Positions 44,255 through 52,188 of a stretch of 64,000 nucleotides of DNA are shown piece by piece. The position numbers and the translations under genes were made by a program. Each line of letters starts with the position of its first letter. The first letter of the stretch is position 1. Source of the DNA: DATCYX01 sp963714425 (GTDB lineage: Bacteria > Chloroflexota > Anaerolineae > Anaerolineales > UBA4823); NCBI GenBank assembly GCA_963714425.1, contig CAVQOI010000005.1, positions 1 through 64,000 on the forward strand, read 5' to 3'. The notes beneath the pieces are model-generated. The model did no database searches. It was not told where the DNA came from and worked only from the letters and a program-made list of their open reading frames with translations.

Positions 44255-46186
44255 CTACGCACCTTGCTCCTGACCGGGCTCGAGCTGGTGGTCCAGTATT
44301 TCTGCGATGTCCAATACCTGTACCTGCTCGCCTAAACCCTTGGAGCGAATGGCATCGTCAAACATGAGCAGGCAGTAAGGGCAAGCTGTAGCTATTGCAT
44401 CCGCCTTAGCACTCAGCACTTCATCTAAGCGACGATGATTGATGCGTGTCTCTGCATCCGTTTCCAACCACATCTGACCGCCCCCTCCGCCGCAACAAAA
44501 ACTATTCTCCCCTTTACGTGCGAGCTCTACTCGTTTGACCTTTGATTGATCGAGCAGCTGTCGGGGTTGGGCGTAAATATTGTTATAGCGCCCCAGGTAG
44601 CAGGAATCGTGGACAGCAAACCGGGCTTGTGCTCCATTGCCGTTAGCTGGGGACATCATGCCTGGCAGTTGCAATTCAGCTAAGAATTCGGTATAGTGTT
44701 GGACTTTGAAATTCCCGCCCATTTGCGGATATTCGTTCTTCAGCGTATTGAAGCAGTGTGGGCACTGGGTGACGATCCTATTGAACTTGATTTTTGAGAA
44801 TACCTCAATGTTCTGTTCGGCGAAGGTCTGGAATAGATATTCATGTCCCATCCGCCTGGCAGTCTCTCCACAGCACATTTCATCAAAGCCAAGAATACCG
44901 AAATCAACACCAGCTTTGACCAGCAGGCGAGCAAACGATCGGGCAACTTTCTTATTGCGATCGTCGAAAGCGAAAGCGCATCCCAAGAAAAGCAGCACGT
45001 CCGTCTCGTCGCCTGGAGCTAATTCGCGTAATTCGAGCCCTTCCGCCCATGCTAGCCTGTCTTCTGGGGGCATCCCCCAGGGGTTGCCCTGACGCTCCAT
45101 GTTTCGCAATGTGTCCGCGACCGATTTAGGTAGTTTTCCGGTTGTCAATGCCTGATAGCGGCGCAAATCGATGATGGCATCTACCGGGTTGACGAAGGCG
45201 GGGCACTTCACCAGACAGGCTCCACAGGTTGTGCACGACCAGGCGAAATCCTCCGGGAGAACCTCTCCTAAGATCTCACTGTCTGGGTGCCCATTAGGGC
45301 TGACCAAAGTATCGAGCATGCCAGATCTGAGCGATTGGATCAGGTTTTTTGGGGTATATGCCATACCGCTGATGGTGGCGGGACAGGCCTCTTCACAGCG
45401 CCCACAGCGCACACAAGCATCGAAGGATAATAGCTGGATACTCTGGAATTCTGTGATCTTGCCCACACCCAGCTTCTCGGCATCATCAATATTTTCAATC
45501 TTGCTTAATGCACCCAATTTTCTTCTCGGGTGAACGAGGATCTGTAGCGGTGTGAAAATTAGATGGCGCAGCTTGGTAAATGGGATGCTGGCAACCAAAG
45601 CCAAACCCAAGCCTATATGGGAGTATAGAAAAACCGGGTGCAGACTGGCTGCCATTTCTGGTGTCATACCAAGGGTGCGTCCGAAGTGCGCAAGTGCGTT
45701 GCCAACCGGCGACCAGCTGGCCCAGGCAGGTGAGGTGGAAAGGAATCTGGCAGCTTCTGTGGCGAAGCCCACAAGCGGAAGAAGACCGAGTAGAGTGAGC
45801 GCGTAAGCATCATCCCAGCTATTTTCTAGCGTTTTCGGGCGTGCAATAAAGCGCCTGATAGCTGCCATGAAAACACCCAAAATTATGGCTACGCCAGCAA
45901 TATCCATAATCAGCTCATACCCAAGGTAGGCAGCGCCGCGTGGAAAAGGCAGCTCAACAAATGGGATAAAGAGCTGCATTTGCATCAAGTTGATGGCGGT
46001 TCCTAACACTTGAACGGTCACGCCCCAGAAGATAAAAGCATGCATGATGCCAGGGTAAATCTTCTTATAGAGGCGTACTTGACCGAGGGTATTGACGAAG
46101 AATTCTGATAAATACGGCTTGAGGGTTTCTAGCGATTTTCTTATATCCCATCTTCTAGGAGTCGTTGATAGCGTCTTTGTGGTCAT
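44255..46186 (-). CDS. Membrane HdrE-HdrD-like fusion (cytochrome b-type helices, 2x4Fe-4S, two CCG domains)
   Basis: A 643-residue protein. Residues about 45-215 hold five or six helices with His residues placed for b-type haem (H49, H183, H190, H208), similar to NarI/HdrE. Two 4Fe-4S motifs follow (CVRCGRCEEACP 258-269 and CTTCGACLVKCP 318-329). Then come two CCG domains, with CCGETARRMG plus CPHCF, and CCGGGGGQMW plus CPYC. CCG domains bind the unusual 4Fe-4S cluster that reduces disulfides in HdrB/D. It would link the menaquinone pool to a thiol-disulfide or to the HdrA complexes. ATGA overlap with the Rieske gene. Confidence 0.85.
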   Translation of the reverse strand: MTTKTLSTTPRRWDIRKSLETLKPYLSEFFVNTLGQVRLYKKIYPGIMHAFIFWGVTVQVLGTAINLMQMQLFIPFVELPFPRGAAYLGYELIMDIAGVAIILGVFMAAIRRFIARPKTLENSWDDAYALTLLGLLPLVGFATEAARFLSTSPAWASWSPVGNALAHFGRTLGMTPEMAASLHPVFLYSHIGLGLALVASIPFTKLRHLIFTPLQILVHPRRKLGALSKIENIDDAEKLGVGKITEFQSIQLLSFDACVRCGRCEEACPATISGMAYTPKNLIQSLRSGMLDTLVSPNGHPDSEILGEVLPEDFAWSCTTCGACLVKCPAFVNPVDAIIDLRRYQALTTGKLPKSVADTLRNMERQGNPWGMPPEDRLAWAEGLELRELAPGDETDVLLFLGCAFAFDDRNKKVARSFARLLVKAGVDFGILGFDEMCCGETARRMGHEYLFQTFAEQNIEVFSKIKFNRIVTQCPHCFNTLKNEYPQMGGNFKVQHYTEFLAELQLPGMMSPANGNGAQARFAVHDSCYLGRYNNIYAQPRQLLDQSKVKRVELARKGENSFCCGGGGGQMWLETDAETRINHRRLDEVLSAKADAIATACPYCLLMFDDAIRSKGLGEQVQVLDIAEILDHQLEPGQEQGA

Positions 46187-46617
46187 GCCTCGCCTCCTAC
46201 GTAGACCTCATCACCGGCCACCGATACAGCTAGTGGAGCTAGCGCCTTTGGAGGTGGACCTGAGATTACATGACCGTCCAAAGGATCAAAATATCCTTCA
46301 TGGCATGGACATACGATTTGAGATATTTCTGGATCCCATTTGCAGATGCAGGCGAAGTGCGTACATACTGCTGAATATGCTCGCAGACCCTCAGGGGTAT
46401 TGACCACCAGGGCTGGATAACGCCCAAAACGGACTGTCTTCGCCATCCCGACAGGAAGCTCTGAGACTTTGCTGACCAGCACCGGCTCTGATGGCATCTC
46501 CTCCAGATTGGGGGGGTAGAAGAAGGCAACCACGGGTCCAAATACCGCCGCCAGACCGGTGGCAGAGAGAGCTTTTTTGGCTAAGGAAAGAAATTCGCGG
46601 CGTGATATCTGGCTCAT
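46183..46617 (-). CDS. Rieske iron-sulfur protein
   Basis: About 144 residues. It starts with a twin-arginine signal-anchor (SRREFLSLAKKALSATGLAAVF) and has the 2Fe-2S motifs CTHFACICKW and CPCHEGYFD. In cytochrome bc/b6f complexes this protein takes electrons from quinol at the outer site and swings to a c-type haem. ATG 46617, preceded by GGAGGTGA, is preferred to 46638. A Cys-Ile-Cys after the first cluster motif is unusual. Between the subunit IV-like gene and the HdrED-like gene. Confidence 0.92.
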   Translation of the reverse strand: MSQISRREFLSLAKKALSATGLAAVFGPVVAFFYPPNLEEMPSEPVLVSKVSELPVGMAKTVRFGRYPALVVNTPEGLRAYSAVCTHFACICKWDPEISQIVCPCHEGYFDPLDGHVISGPPPKALAPLAVSVAGDEVYVGGEA

Positions 46618-46619
46618 GT

Positions 46620-47021
46620 CTAGCTCACCTCTCCCCAAATCGTTAATGCGATCAGCAGCACCATCCCAACAATGACAGCAATAAGCCGTGTCGTGTAGAT
46701 TTTTTTGGATGTGTCCGGCTTACGGTCAAAGAAAGGCCAAAGCGCAATGATTCCGACCCCAATTACGGGTAATACTGCACCAATAGTTTTTGGGATGTAT
46801 TTCAACAGCTGGTATAGAGCCAGGAAATACCATTCCGGTTTAACATGAGCGGGAGTGTCCATTGGGTCGGCGGGGTCGCCCAAACCGATCGGGACGAAGA
46901 AACCCAGGATTGCTATGGCAACTATCACGAAGGTAACGCCCAACACAACCCGGAATTCGGTGCGTACGTGATCAGGGTAGAAAGGAATAGATTCTTCTTC
47001 GGTCGCGTGGAGTTCAGCCAT
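46620..47021 (-). CDS. Cytochrome b C-terminal part (subunit IV-like)
   Basis: A 133-residue protein with three helices. The quinol-site motif is KPEWYFLALYQLLKYIP (PEWY type), preceded by DPADPMDTPAHV. It matches cytochrome b6f subunit IV (PetD) or the C-terminal half of cytochrome b. With the gene at 47046 it rebuilds a split cytochrome b, as in b6f and many Firmicutes menaquinol complexes. It is 24 nt downstream of that gene. Confidence 0.9.
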   Translation of the reverse strand: MAELHATEEESIPFYPDHVRTEFRVVLGVTFVIVAIAILGFFVPIGLGDPADPMDTPAHVKPEWYFLALYQLLKYIPKTIGAVLPVIGVGIIALWPFFDRKPDTSKKIYTTRLIAVIVGMVLLIALTIWGEVS

Positions 47022-47045
47022 TAATATCTCCTAGAATTTTAGCGC

Positions 47046-48050
47046 TCACAGCGGTTTAGCAACACCTTGACGGCGCACCATCAAGAAATGGGATCCCATA
47101 AAGACCAGGGTCATGATCGGGATGACGATGACATGCAGACTGTAGAACCGGCTCAGAGTCAAGGCACCCACATCCCAACCCACACGCAGGAAAACAAGCG
47201 ATAAGTTGCCAATCACTGGGATTGCTCCGGCGATCTCTGTACCCACCGTGGTTGCCCAAAATGCACGCTGGTCCCAGGGGAGCAGGTAGCCAGTGAAACC
47301 GAAGCCCAGGGTCAATATAAGCAGGATCACACCACTCACCCAATTAAGCTCCCGAGGAGCCTTGAACGCCCCCATGACAAAGACTCGCAGCATGTGGGCA
47401 GTGCACATGACAATCATGCCATTAGCTGCCCAATGGTGGATAGCCCGGATGGCAGCCCCAAAGCGCACCTGTGTCTCAATAAAGAGGATGCTTGCGTAAG
47501 CAGCCTCAGGTGTGGGTTTGTAGTAAAAAGCCAGCATGATACCGGTGATAGCCTGGACGACAAAAAGGAATGCGGTAATGCCTCCCAGACAGTACCACCA
47601 GCGTAAGGCAAATGTCGGGACTGGCTTGTTCAGAACTTTGGAAAGCGGATCACGGATGGAGTAGCGTTCATCGACCCACTCGAAGGCACGGAGCTGGAGC
47701 GGTTTCCAGGGAGCGCGGGTGACCCAGGCGCTGGCGCTGCGATAAACTCCCATTACGAACACCAGCCCGACCATTCCGAAGAACGTCCACCGCACCAGTG
47801 GTGTCCAGAGACCTTTATTCTCTCCGCTGATATGGCAGTGCAAGCACGGGTCTCTTTCCGGCGGCGGGATTGTGGCAGCGGCACTCGGGTCATGAGATAC
47901 ATTCTGAACGATTGACCAGGCTGGTATGGAGGGGTCTGGCGCGGTCGCCATCGCCTTGCCATGGGCGTTCATGAAGATTGCCCCAGCAAGCCCAAGGACA
48001 AGCAAAACAGTGAAGGATAGTAGGAGGATGCGCGGGGAACGATTTGTCAT
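47046..48050 (-). CDS. b6-type cytochrome b with an N-terminal CxxCH haem-c segment
   Basis: A 334-residue protein. Residues 120-334 match cytochrome b6: RFYSLH, GYLLPWDQ, PRELNWVSG. Haem b ligands are H205/H219 and H306/H321. The WWYCLGG Cys154 is where b6 binds its extra covalent haem c_n. The first 115 residues are extra: helix 1 (8-27), an outer loop with CLHCH at 69-73 (a c-haem motif), and helix 2 (85-104). This topology puts the CxxCH on the outer face, where Rieske delivers electrons, and leaves the b6 core correctly oriented. No separate cytochrome c1/f gene is in the operon. Confidence 0.9.
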   Translation of the reverse strand: MTNRSPRILLLSFTVLLVLGLAGAIFMNAHGKAMATAPDPSIPAWSIVQNVSHDPSAAATIPPPERDPCLHCHISGENKGLWTPLVRWTFFGMVGLVFVMGVYRSASAWVTRAPWKPLQLRAFEWVDERYSIRDPLSKVLNKPVPTFALRWWYCLGGITAFLFVVQAITGIMLAFYYKPTPEAAYASILFIETQVRFGAAIRAIHHWAANGMIVMCTAHMLRVFVMGAFKAPRELNWVSGVILLILTLGFGFTGYLLPWDQRAFWATTVGTEIAGAIPVIGNLSLVFLRVGWDVGALTLSRFYSLHVIVIPIMTLVFMGSHFLMVRRQGVAKPL

Positions 48051-48317
48051 GGGCGACTACCTCAATGAATCTGAGCGTTTTTGCAAGTTTTTGTTTGATT
48101 CTTATCATAAGGATACTGGATTTGCACACTGCATGTAAACCCCTGATGGTCTGAACTTATCTCAGGTGCGCGACCTAATTCCATCCACTATGGACCCTAG
48201 AAGGCATTGGGGTTATTTACCCAACGGCAAATAATTACGCTCGTTCATAGTTGTCTGCATTCTATGGTCAGCATATCCAACCTCTCTACAGATTTTGGAC
48301 CAGGAAGTGAAATAAAA
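48051..48317. other. Non-coding region upstream of the cytochrome b operon
   Basis: Between the cytochrome b start and the response-regulator terminator there are about 270 nt without a convincing frame. It must hold the promoter of the minus-strand cytochrome operon, but no clear -35/-10 pair or operator stood out. Confidence 0.5.
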
Positions 48318-48356
48318 AGTGGGAAATCCGGTCGTATTGCGACCGGATTTCCCACT
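48318..48356 (-). terminator. Rho-independent terminator of the two-component system
   Basis: A near-perfect 17-bp stem (48318-48334 with 48340-48356), short loop, and a T-rich tail on the minus strand (tttttattt). It lies 34 nt after the response-regulator stop. Confidence 0.85.
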
Positions 48357-48390
48357 CTAATTTTAGTTATTCAGCCAGCTATTTGATTAA

Positions 48391-49038
48391 TCAGATCTCG
48401 ATGATTTTCTTCTGGATGGCGTATTTGATCAGGTCGCCACGGTCATGAAGGTCCAATTTGCTCATCAGGTTAGTGCGGTGAGATTGGACCGTCTTGACCG
48501 AGATCGTGAGGATGCCGGCTATCTGTTTGGTGGTGTAGCCTTCCGCGATCAATTGTAAGACTTCATGCTCCCTCGGAGTGAGCCCATCATCAACCTGAGG
48601 TTGCAGTTCGCCCCATCGCAGATAGTCCTCAATAACCATGCGCGTGATGGCGGGCGATAAGACTGCCTCTCCACGATTGACTGTACGGATGGCGCCGATC
48701 AGATCGCGCGCAGCAGCATCTTTGAGGATATAACCCATAGCTCCACAGGCTAACACCTGGCGGATATATTCTTCGTTTTCGTGCATGGTGAGGATGAGCA
48801 CCCTGGTTTGGGGATTATCGCGCTTGATCTGGCGGGTAGCTTGAAGTCCATTCAACACTGGCATAGCGATATCCATGAGAACAACATCTGGCTCAAGTTG
48901 CGAGACCATCTGCACAGCTATACGACCATCGTCTGCCTCACCCACAACAACCATATCACTCTCACTCTCAAGGAGTGAGCGGATACCATCCCGCAGGATT
49001 GTGTGGTCGTCGGCGATCAAAATGCGAATCTTTTGCAC
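48391..49038 (-). CDS. NarL/FixJ-type response regulator
   Basis: A 215-residue protein. The receiver domain has IRILIADDHTILRDGI, the phospho-Asp in VVLMDIAMPVLNG, and the Lys in YILKDAAARDL. The LuxR-type HTH (LTPREHEVLQLIAEGYTTKQIAGILTISVKTVQSHRTNLMSKLDL) is C-terminal. It starts with GTG 49038 one base after the kinase stop, so the pair is one operon. Flanked by the two redox operons, it is a good candidate to regulate them (inference). Confidence 0.95.
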   Translation of the reverse strand: MQKIRILIADDHTILRDGIRSLLESESDMVVVGEADDGRIAVQMVSQLEPDVVLMDIAMPVLNGLQATRQIKRDNPQTRVLILTMHENEEYIRQVLACGAMGYILKDAAARDLIGAIRTVNRGEAVLSPAITRMVIEDYLRWGELQPQVDDGLTPREHEVLQLIAEGYTTKQIAGILTISVKTVQSHRTNLMSKLDLHDRGDLIKYAIQKKIIEI

Positions 49039-49039
49039 G

Positions 49040-50095
49040 TTAGGCTACCTCGCCATTAATCACGGGCATAGTGACCTCGAGGGAAGTTCCCCGTCCGGGT
49101 TTTGAGTCCAATCTCACATTGCCACCAACCAGCTCAGCGCGTTCGATAATTCCAACAAGCCCCCACTGCTGCAAACGAACGGCACACGACGAGATTTGTT
49201 CCGTATTGAAGCCATGTCCATCGTCTTCAATGTGCAACCGAATGATATCATCACCTCTTTCCAGAGAGATTTTAGCACTACCAGCATTCGAATGTCTGAC
49301 GATGTTGGTGACTGCTTCCTGTGCAATACGAAAGAGTGTGGTTTTGATCTCCTGGGAGAGCTGAGCAAATTCATCGGTGGCATTAAAATCAACACGAATG
49401 CCTGCTTCTTCTAATGAATTGCGCGCATACCAACGGATTGCAGGTACGAGACCGAGGTCATCGAGAATGGTCGGGCGCAGATCGTGTATGGTCTTGCGCA
49501 AATCGCTCAAAGTCACTTGCGCTATATTGCGTGTATTGGTGAGCTTCTCTCGAATTCCCGAATCCTCTGGGGTCAGCTGATTTTCGAGGTGCTCGAGGTT
49601 GATAATCAGCATGCTCAACGCTTGTCCTGTGTCGTCATGAAGGCTGCGGGCGATGCGTTTGCGTTCTTCCTCATGCGCATTAATGGCACGTTCTGATAGG
49701 TGTCGCAGCTGCCGGTTTTGGGCCTCAAGCTCAATGACCAATGTGTTGAGACCCGCGGCGATCTGGCTTATGTCTGGCGCTGCAGCCTGTAAGAATTCTG
49801 GTGGGATGTAGGTCTCGCCAGTATGGATTTTTTCAACCGCATTGGACAAGTCGATTAGGGGACGAAGTGCGAGTTTTATCAACCAATAGTTGAGAGTGAT
49901 CGAAAGCAGCGTACCAATGGTGGCAAAGAGGGCGATCAAGCTGATATCTGCAGCCTGGTCGGTCAGCAAGCGAGTCAGCAATGTCCCGCCAATTGCGCCT
50001 ATAACGATGATTATCGAATTACCGATGGCAATTTGCTTGAAGAGGGGTTGGCGGATAAATGGGCGCCGCAGGAAATCGAACAGGGATGAGCGCAT
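49040..50095 (-). CDS. Sensor histidine kinase, HisKA_3 type
   Basis: A 351-residue protein. Two membrane helices lie near residues 22-45 and 52-75 with almost no loop between, so there is no extracellular sensor domain. A HAMP-like linker follows (LIKLALRPLIDLSNAVEKI). The dimerisation motif ERKRIARSLHDDTGQALSMLI carries the phospho-His, and the ATPase domain has the N-box (ALFRIAQEAVTNIVRHSN), DDGHGF and GRGTSLEV. It likely senses membrane or redox state and phosphorylates the regulator encoded just downstream. Confidence 0.92.
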   Translation of the reverse strand: MRSSLFDFLRRPFIRQPLFKQIAIGNSIIIVIGAIGGTLLTRLLTDQAADISLIALFATIGTLLSITLNYWLIKLALRPLIDLSNAVEKIHTGETYIPPEFLQAAAPDISQIAAGLNTLVIELEAQNRQLRHLSERAINAHEEERKRIARSLHDDTGQALSMLIINLEHLENQLTPEDSGIREKLTNTRNIAQVTLSDLRKTIHDLRPTILDDLGLVPAIRWYARNSLEEAGIRVDFNATDEFAQLSQEIKTTLFRIAQEAVTNIVRHSNAGSAKISLERGDDIIRLHIEDDGHGFNTEQISSCAVRLQQWGLVGIIERAELVGGNVRLDSKPGRGTSLEVTMPVINGEVA

Positions 50096-50268
50096 ATGAC
50101 AATAAAGGAGTGTCTAGGTAGGATAGCTGGTCACCAGGCCCCTACTTTCTTAAAATTATTATACATGAGAAAACCAGTATTCCTGGACAGGTGTGCCACC
50201 ACAGGGTTGCTTAGGATCATGCGCATATTCGTGGTCAAACAATTCAATTCCGCTGATAATGAAAAAGC

Positions 50269-50302
50269 GGGGTCAGGCAGAGCAATTGAGCTGCTTGACC
50301 CC
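50269..50302 (-). terminator. Terminator of the HdrA/Flx operon
   Basis: A 12-bp stem (GGGGTCAGGCAG at 50269-50280 with CTGCTTGACCCC at 50291-50302, one G-U pair) and 10-nt loop, then a T-run (gctttttc) on the minus strand. It begins 27 nt after the last gene of the operon. Confidence 0.8.
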
Positions 50303-50329
50303 ATTTCCCTTCTTATTCGCTTGCGCAAG

Positions 50330-51184
50330 CTATAGGAAACTTTCTAATAAAGAACCTACCTCAGCCATAGAAAATACAGGACCATCTACACAAACCAGTT
50401 TCTCACCCAGGTTGCAGCGACCGCATTTTCCGATGCCACAATGCATGCGCGCTTCAAGAGTTACATAGTTCTGGTCAGGTGTGAAGCCGAGCTTCTCAAC
50501 GAGGATCTTGTTCACAAAGTGAATCATGATGGGCGGGCCGCAAGTAATCGTGATTGCGTTCTCTGGTACGGGTGCGACTCGATCCAGCAAATCCGTAATC
50601 AGGCCGACGTGATGGTCCCAATGGGAATCGGGGACATCTACGGTGAGATGCAATTGGGTGTCGGGAGCAGAGCGCCAGCTTTGGTACTCGTCAGTAAAAA
50701 CCAGCAAGGAGGGGTGTCTTGCTGCCCAAAGGATCGTCAGGTGGCCGTAGTCCTGGCGGTTATTCAAGACATGTTGAATAACCGGGCGCAAGGGTGCCCC
50801 GCCTATCCCACCACCGAGGACGACCAGATCTTTGCCTTTAAAATCCTCCATGGGGAACCAATTCCCAAGAGGACCACGCACACCTATGATATCGCCAACA
50901 CCCAGCTCGTGCATCTCTGTTGTAACCGATCCCAGGCGTTGAACGGCAAACTCCAGGGGACCACCATTTGGAGCAGAGGCAAAACCAAAAGCTGCCTCAC
51001 CCACGCCAAATGCAGATACGAACGCGAACTGCCCAGGTTTATAGGAGCGAAAATGCTCGCTCCCTCCGTTTAGCATTTGCACTCCAAAGAGCTTGATCTC
51101 GGACCCAAGGTCTCTGGTGAAAACGAGTTTACCCAGGTAGGGCTTCATCGGATTATCGTGGTTATTTTCCGTATCTCGCGTCAT
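50330..51184 (-). CDS. FAD/NAD(P)-binding oxidoreductase subunit (FlxA / HydG / AsrB-like)
   Basis: A 284-residue protein of the ferredoxin-NADP reductase fold. FAD site: SYKPGQFAFVSAFG, AFGFASAP. NAD(P) site: DLVVLGGGIGGAPLRPVI and ITITCGPPIMI. The C-terminal 2Fe-2S motif is MHCGIGKCGRCNLG, as in PyrK-type proteins. It is the likely NAD(P)H entry point of the complex encoded by this operon. Start ATG overlaps the upstream stop. The FlxABCD-HdrABC NADH systems of sulfate reducers carry a similar subunit. Confidence 0.88.
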   Translation of the reverse strand: MTRDTENNHDNPMKPYLGKLVFTRDLGSEIKLFGVQMLNGGSEHFRSYKPGQFAFVSAFGVGEAAFGFASAPNGGPLEFAVQRLGSVTTEMHELGVGDIIGVRGPLGNWFPMEDFKGKDLVVLGGGIGGAPLRPVIQHVLNNRQDYGHLTILWAARHPSLLVFTDEYQSWRSAPDTQLHLTVDVPDSHWDHHVGLITDLLDRVAPVPENAITITCGPPIMIHFVNKILVEKLGFTPDQNYVTLEARMHCGIGKCGRCNLGEKLVCVDGPVFSMAEVGSLLESFL

Positions 51185-52188
51185 GAGGCCACCTCCGCCA
51201 TGTCAGCAAGCACTTCTCCAATATCGATATTGACAGGGCACATCTCAATACAGCGTCCACAGCCGGTACATGCCATTGGACCGTACTGCTCTGCATAGTA
51301 GTGAAACTTACACATAAAGCGATTACGCAGACGTTGGCTTGTGGAGGCGCGTGGGTTATGACCCCCAGCAATCCGACGATAGGAGGGACTGGTGCAAGTA
51401 TCCCAACAGCGAATGCGCTCGTATTCGGATTTACCGTCACCACCCGTTAGCGCTTCATCGCGCACGATGAAACACCTGCAGGTAGGACATACATAACCAC
51501 ATATGCGGCAGCTCAGACATCGCTCTGCCAAACGCTCCCAGTAAGCATCCGTGAAACGCGCAGACCAGCTTATCGTCTGGGGAGATGGGATCTTGGATAG
51601 ATCCCGCCTATCGATGATGGGTGGTACAACCACCTCGCCAGTAACTGGTTTGAGGCGATCTGATAGGAGCTGGTTGCCTTTTTCAGTCACAATTTGGGCG
51701 AGGTAACCTCCATCAGTTTCGGTAAGCATGATGTCCATGTCCTGAGGATCATCTGGAAACCCTCCAACACTGGTACAAAAGCAGGTTTCGCCCATCTCGC
51801 GGCATGCGAGGCCAATCAGGGTTGTATTTTCCCGACGCTTGGCATAGTACGGATCAGATGGCTCCATCAGGAACATCTCATCCAGGATCTTCATCCCCCT
51901 GGCGTCACATGGGCGGACACCAAAGATGACGACCTCACCTTCAGGCAAGGTCTCGGTAAGCTGAAGCTCTTGCCCGTTTATGTGGATATGTAGCAGCGCC
52001 TCCGTTGCAGGGAAGAACACTTCTTTTATGGATAGTGCAGGGCGCGAAAACTTCCAGGCGATTTCCGACGTGGTTCCCACCTGGCGGTAACGAAGGACAC
52101 CTTCATCCCGGGTGGGAGCAACAAGATTCGATTCTTGTGCTAAGTTATCGAGTATTGCGGAGAGATCTGCTTGGGATAGGAACTTCAT
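51181..52188 (-). CDS. AsrA/HydB-like 4Fe-4S dicluster protein (FlxB-type)
   Basis: A 335-residue protein. The N-terminal region has VVIFGVRPCDARGMKILDEMF and GLACREMGETCFCTSVGG. Two cluster motifs follow: CLSCRICGYVCPTC near 223 and CTGCGRCIEMCPVN near 315. The family links NAD(P)H-oxidising AsrB-like subunits to other iron-sulfur proteins. ATG overlaps the upstream stop (ATGA), and the next gene overlaps its own, so all three are tightly coupled. Odd: many additional Cys around CWDTCTSPS. Confidence 0.86.
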   Translation of the reverse strand: MKFLSQADLSAILDNLAQESNLVAPTRDEGVLRYRQVGTTSEIAWKFSRPALSIKEVFFPATEALLHIHINGQELQLTETLPEGEVVIFGVRPCDARGMKILDEMFLMEPSDPYYAKRRENTTLIGLACREMGETCFCTSVGGFPDDPQDMDIMLTETDGGYLAQIVTEKGNQLLSDRLKPVTGEVVVPPIIDRRDLSKIPSPQTISWSARFTDAYWERLAERCLSCRICGYVCPTCRCFIVRDEALTGGDGKSEYERIRCWDTCTSPSYRRIAGGHNPRASTSQRLRNRFMCKFHYYAEQYGPMACTGCGRCIEMCPVNIDIGEVLADMAEVAS

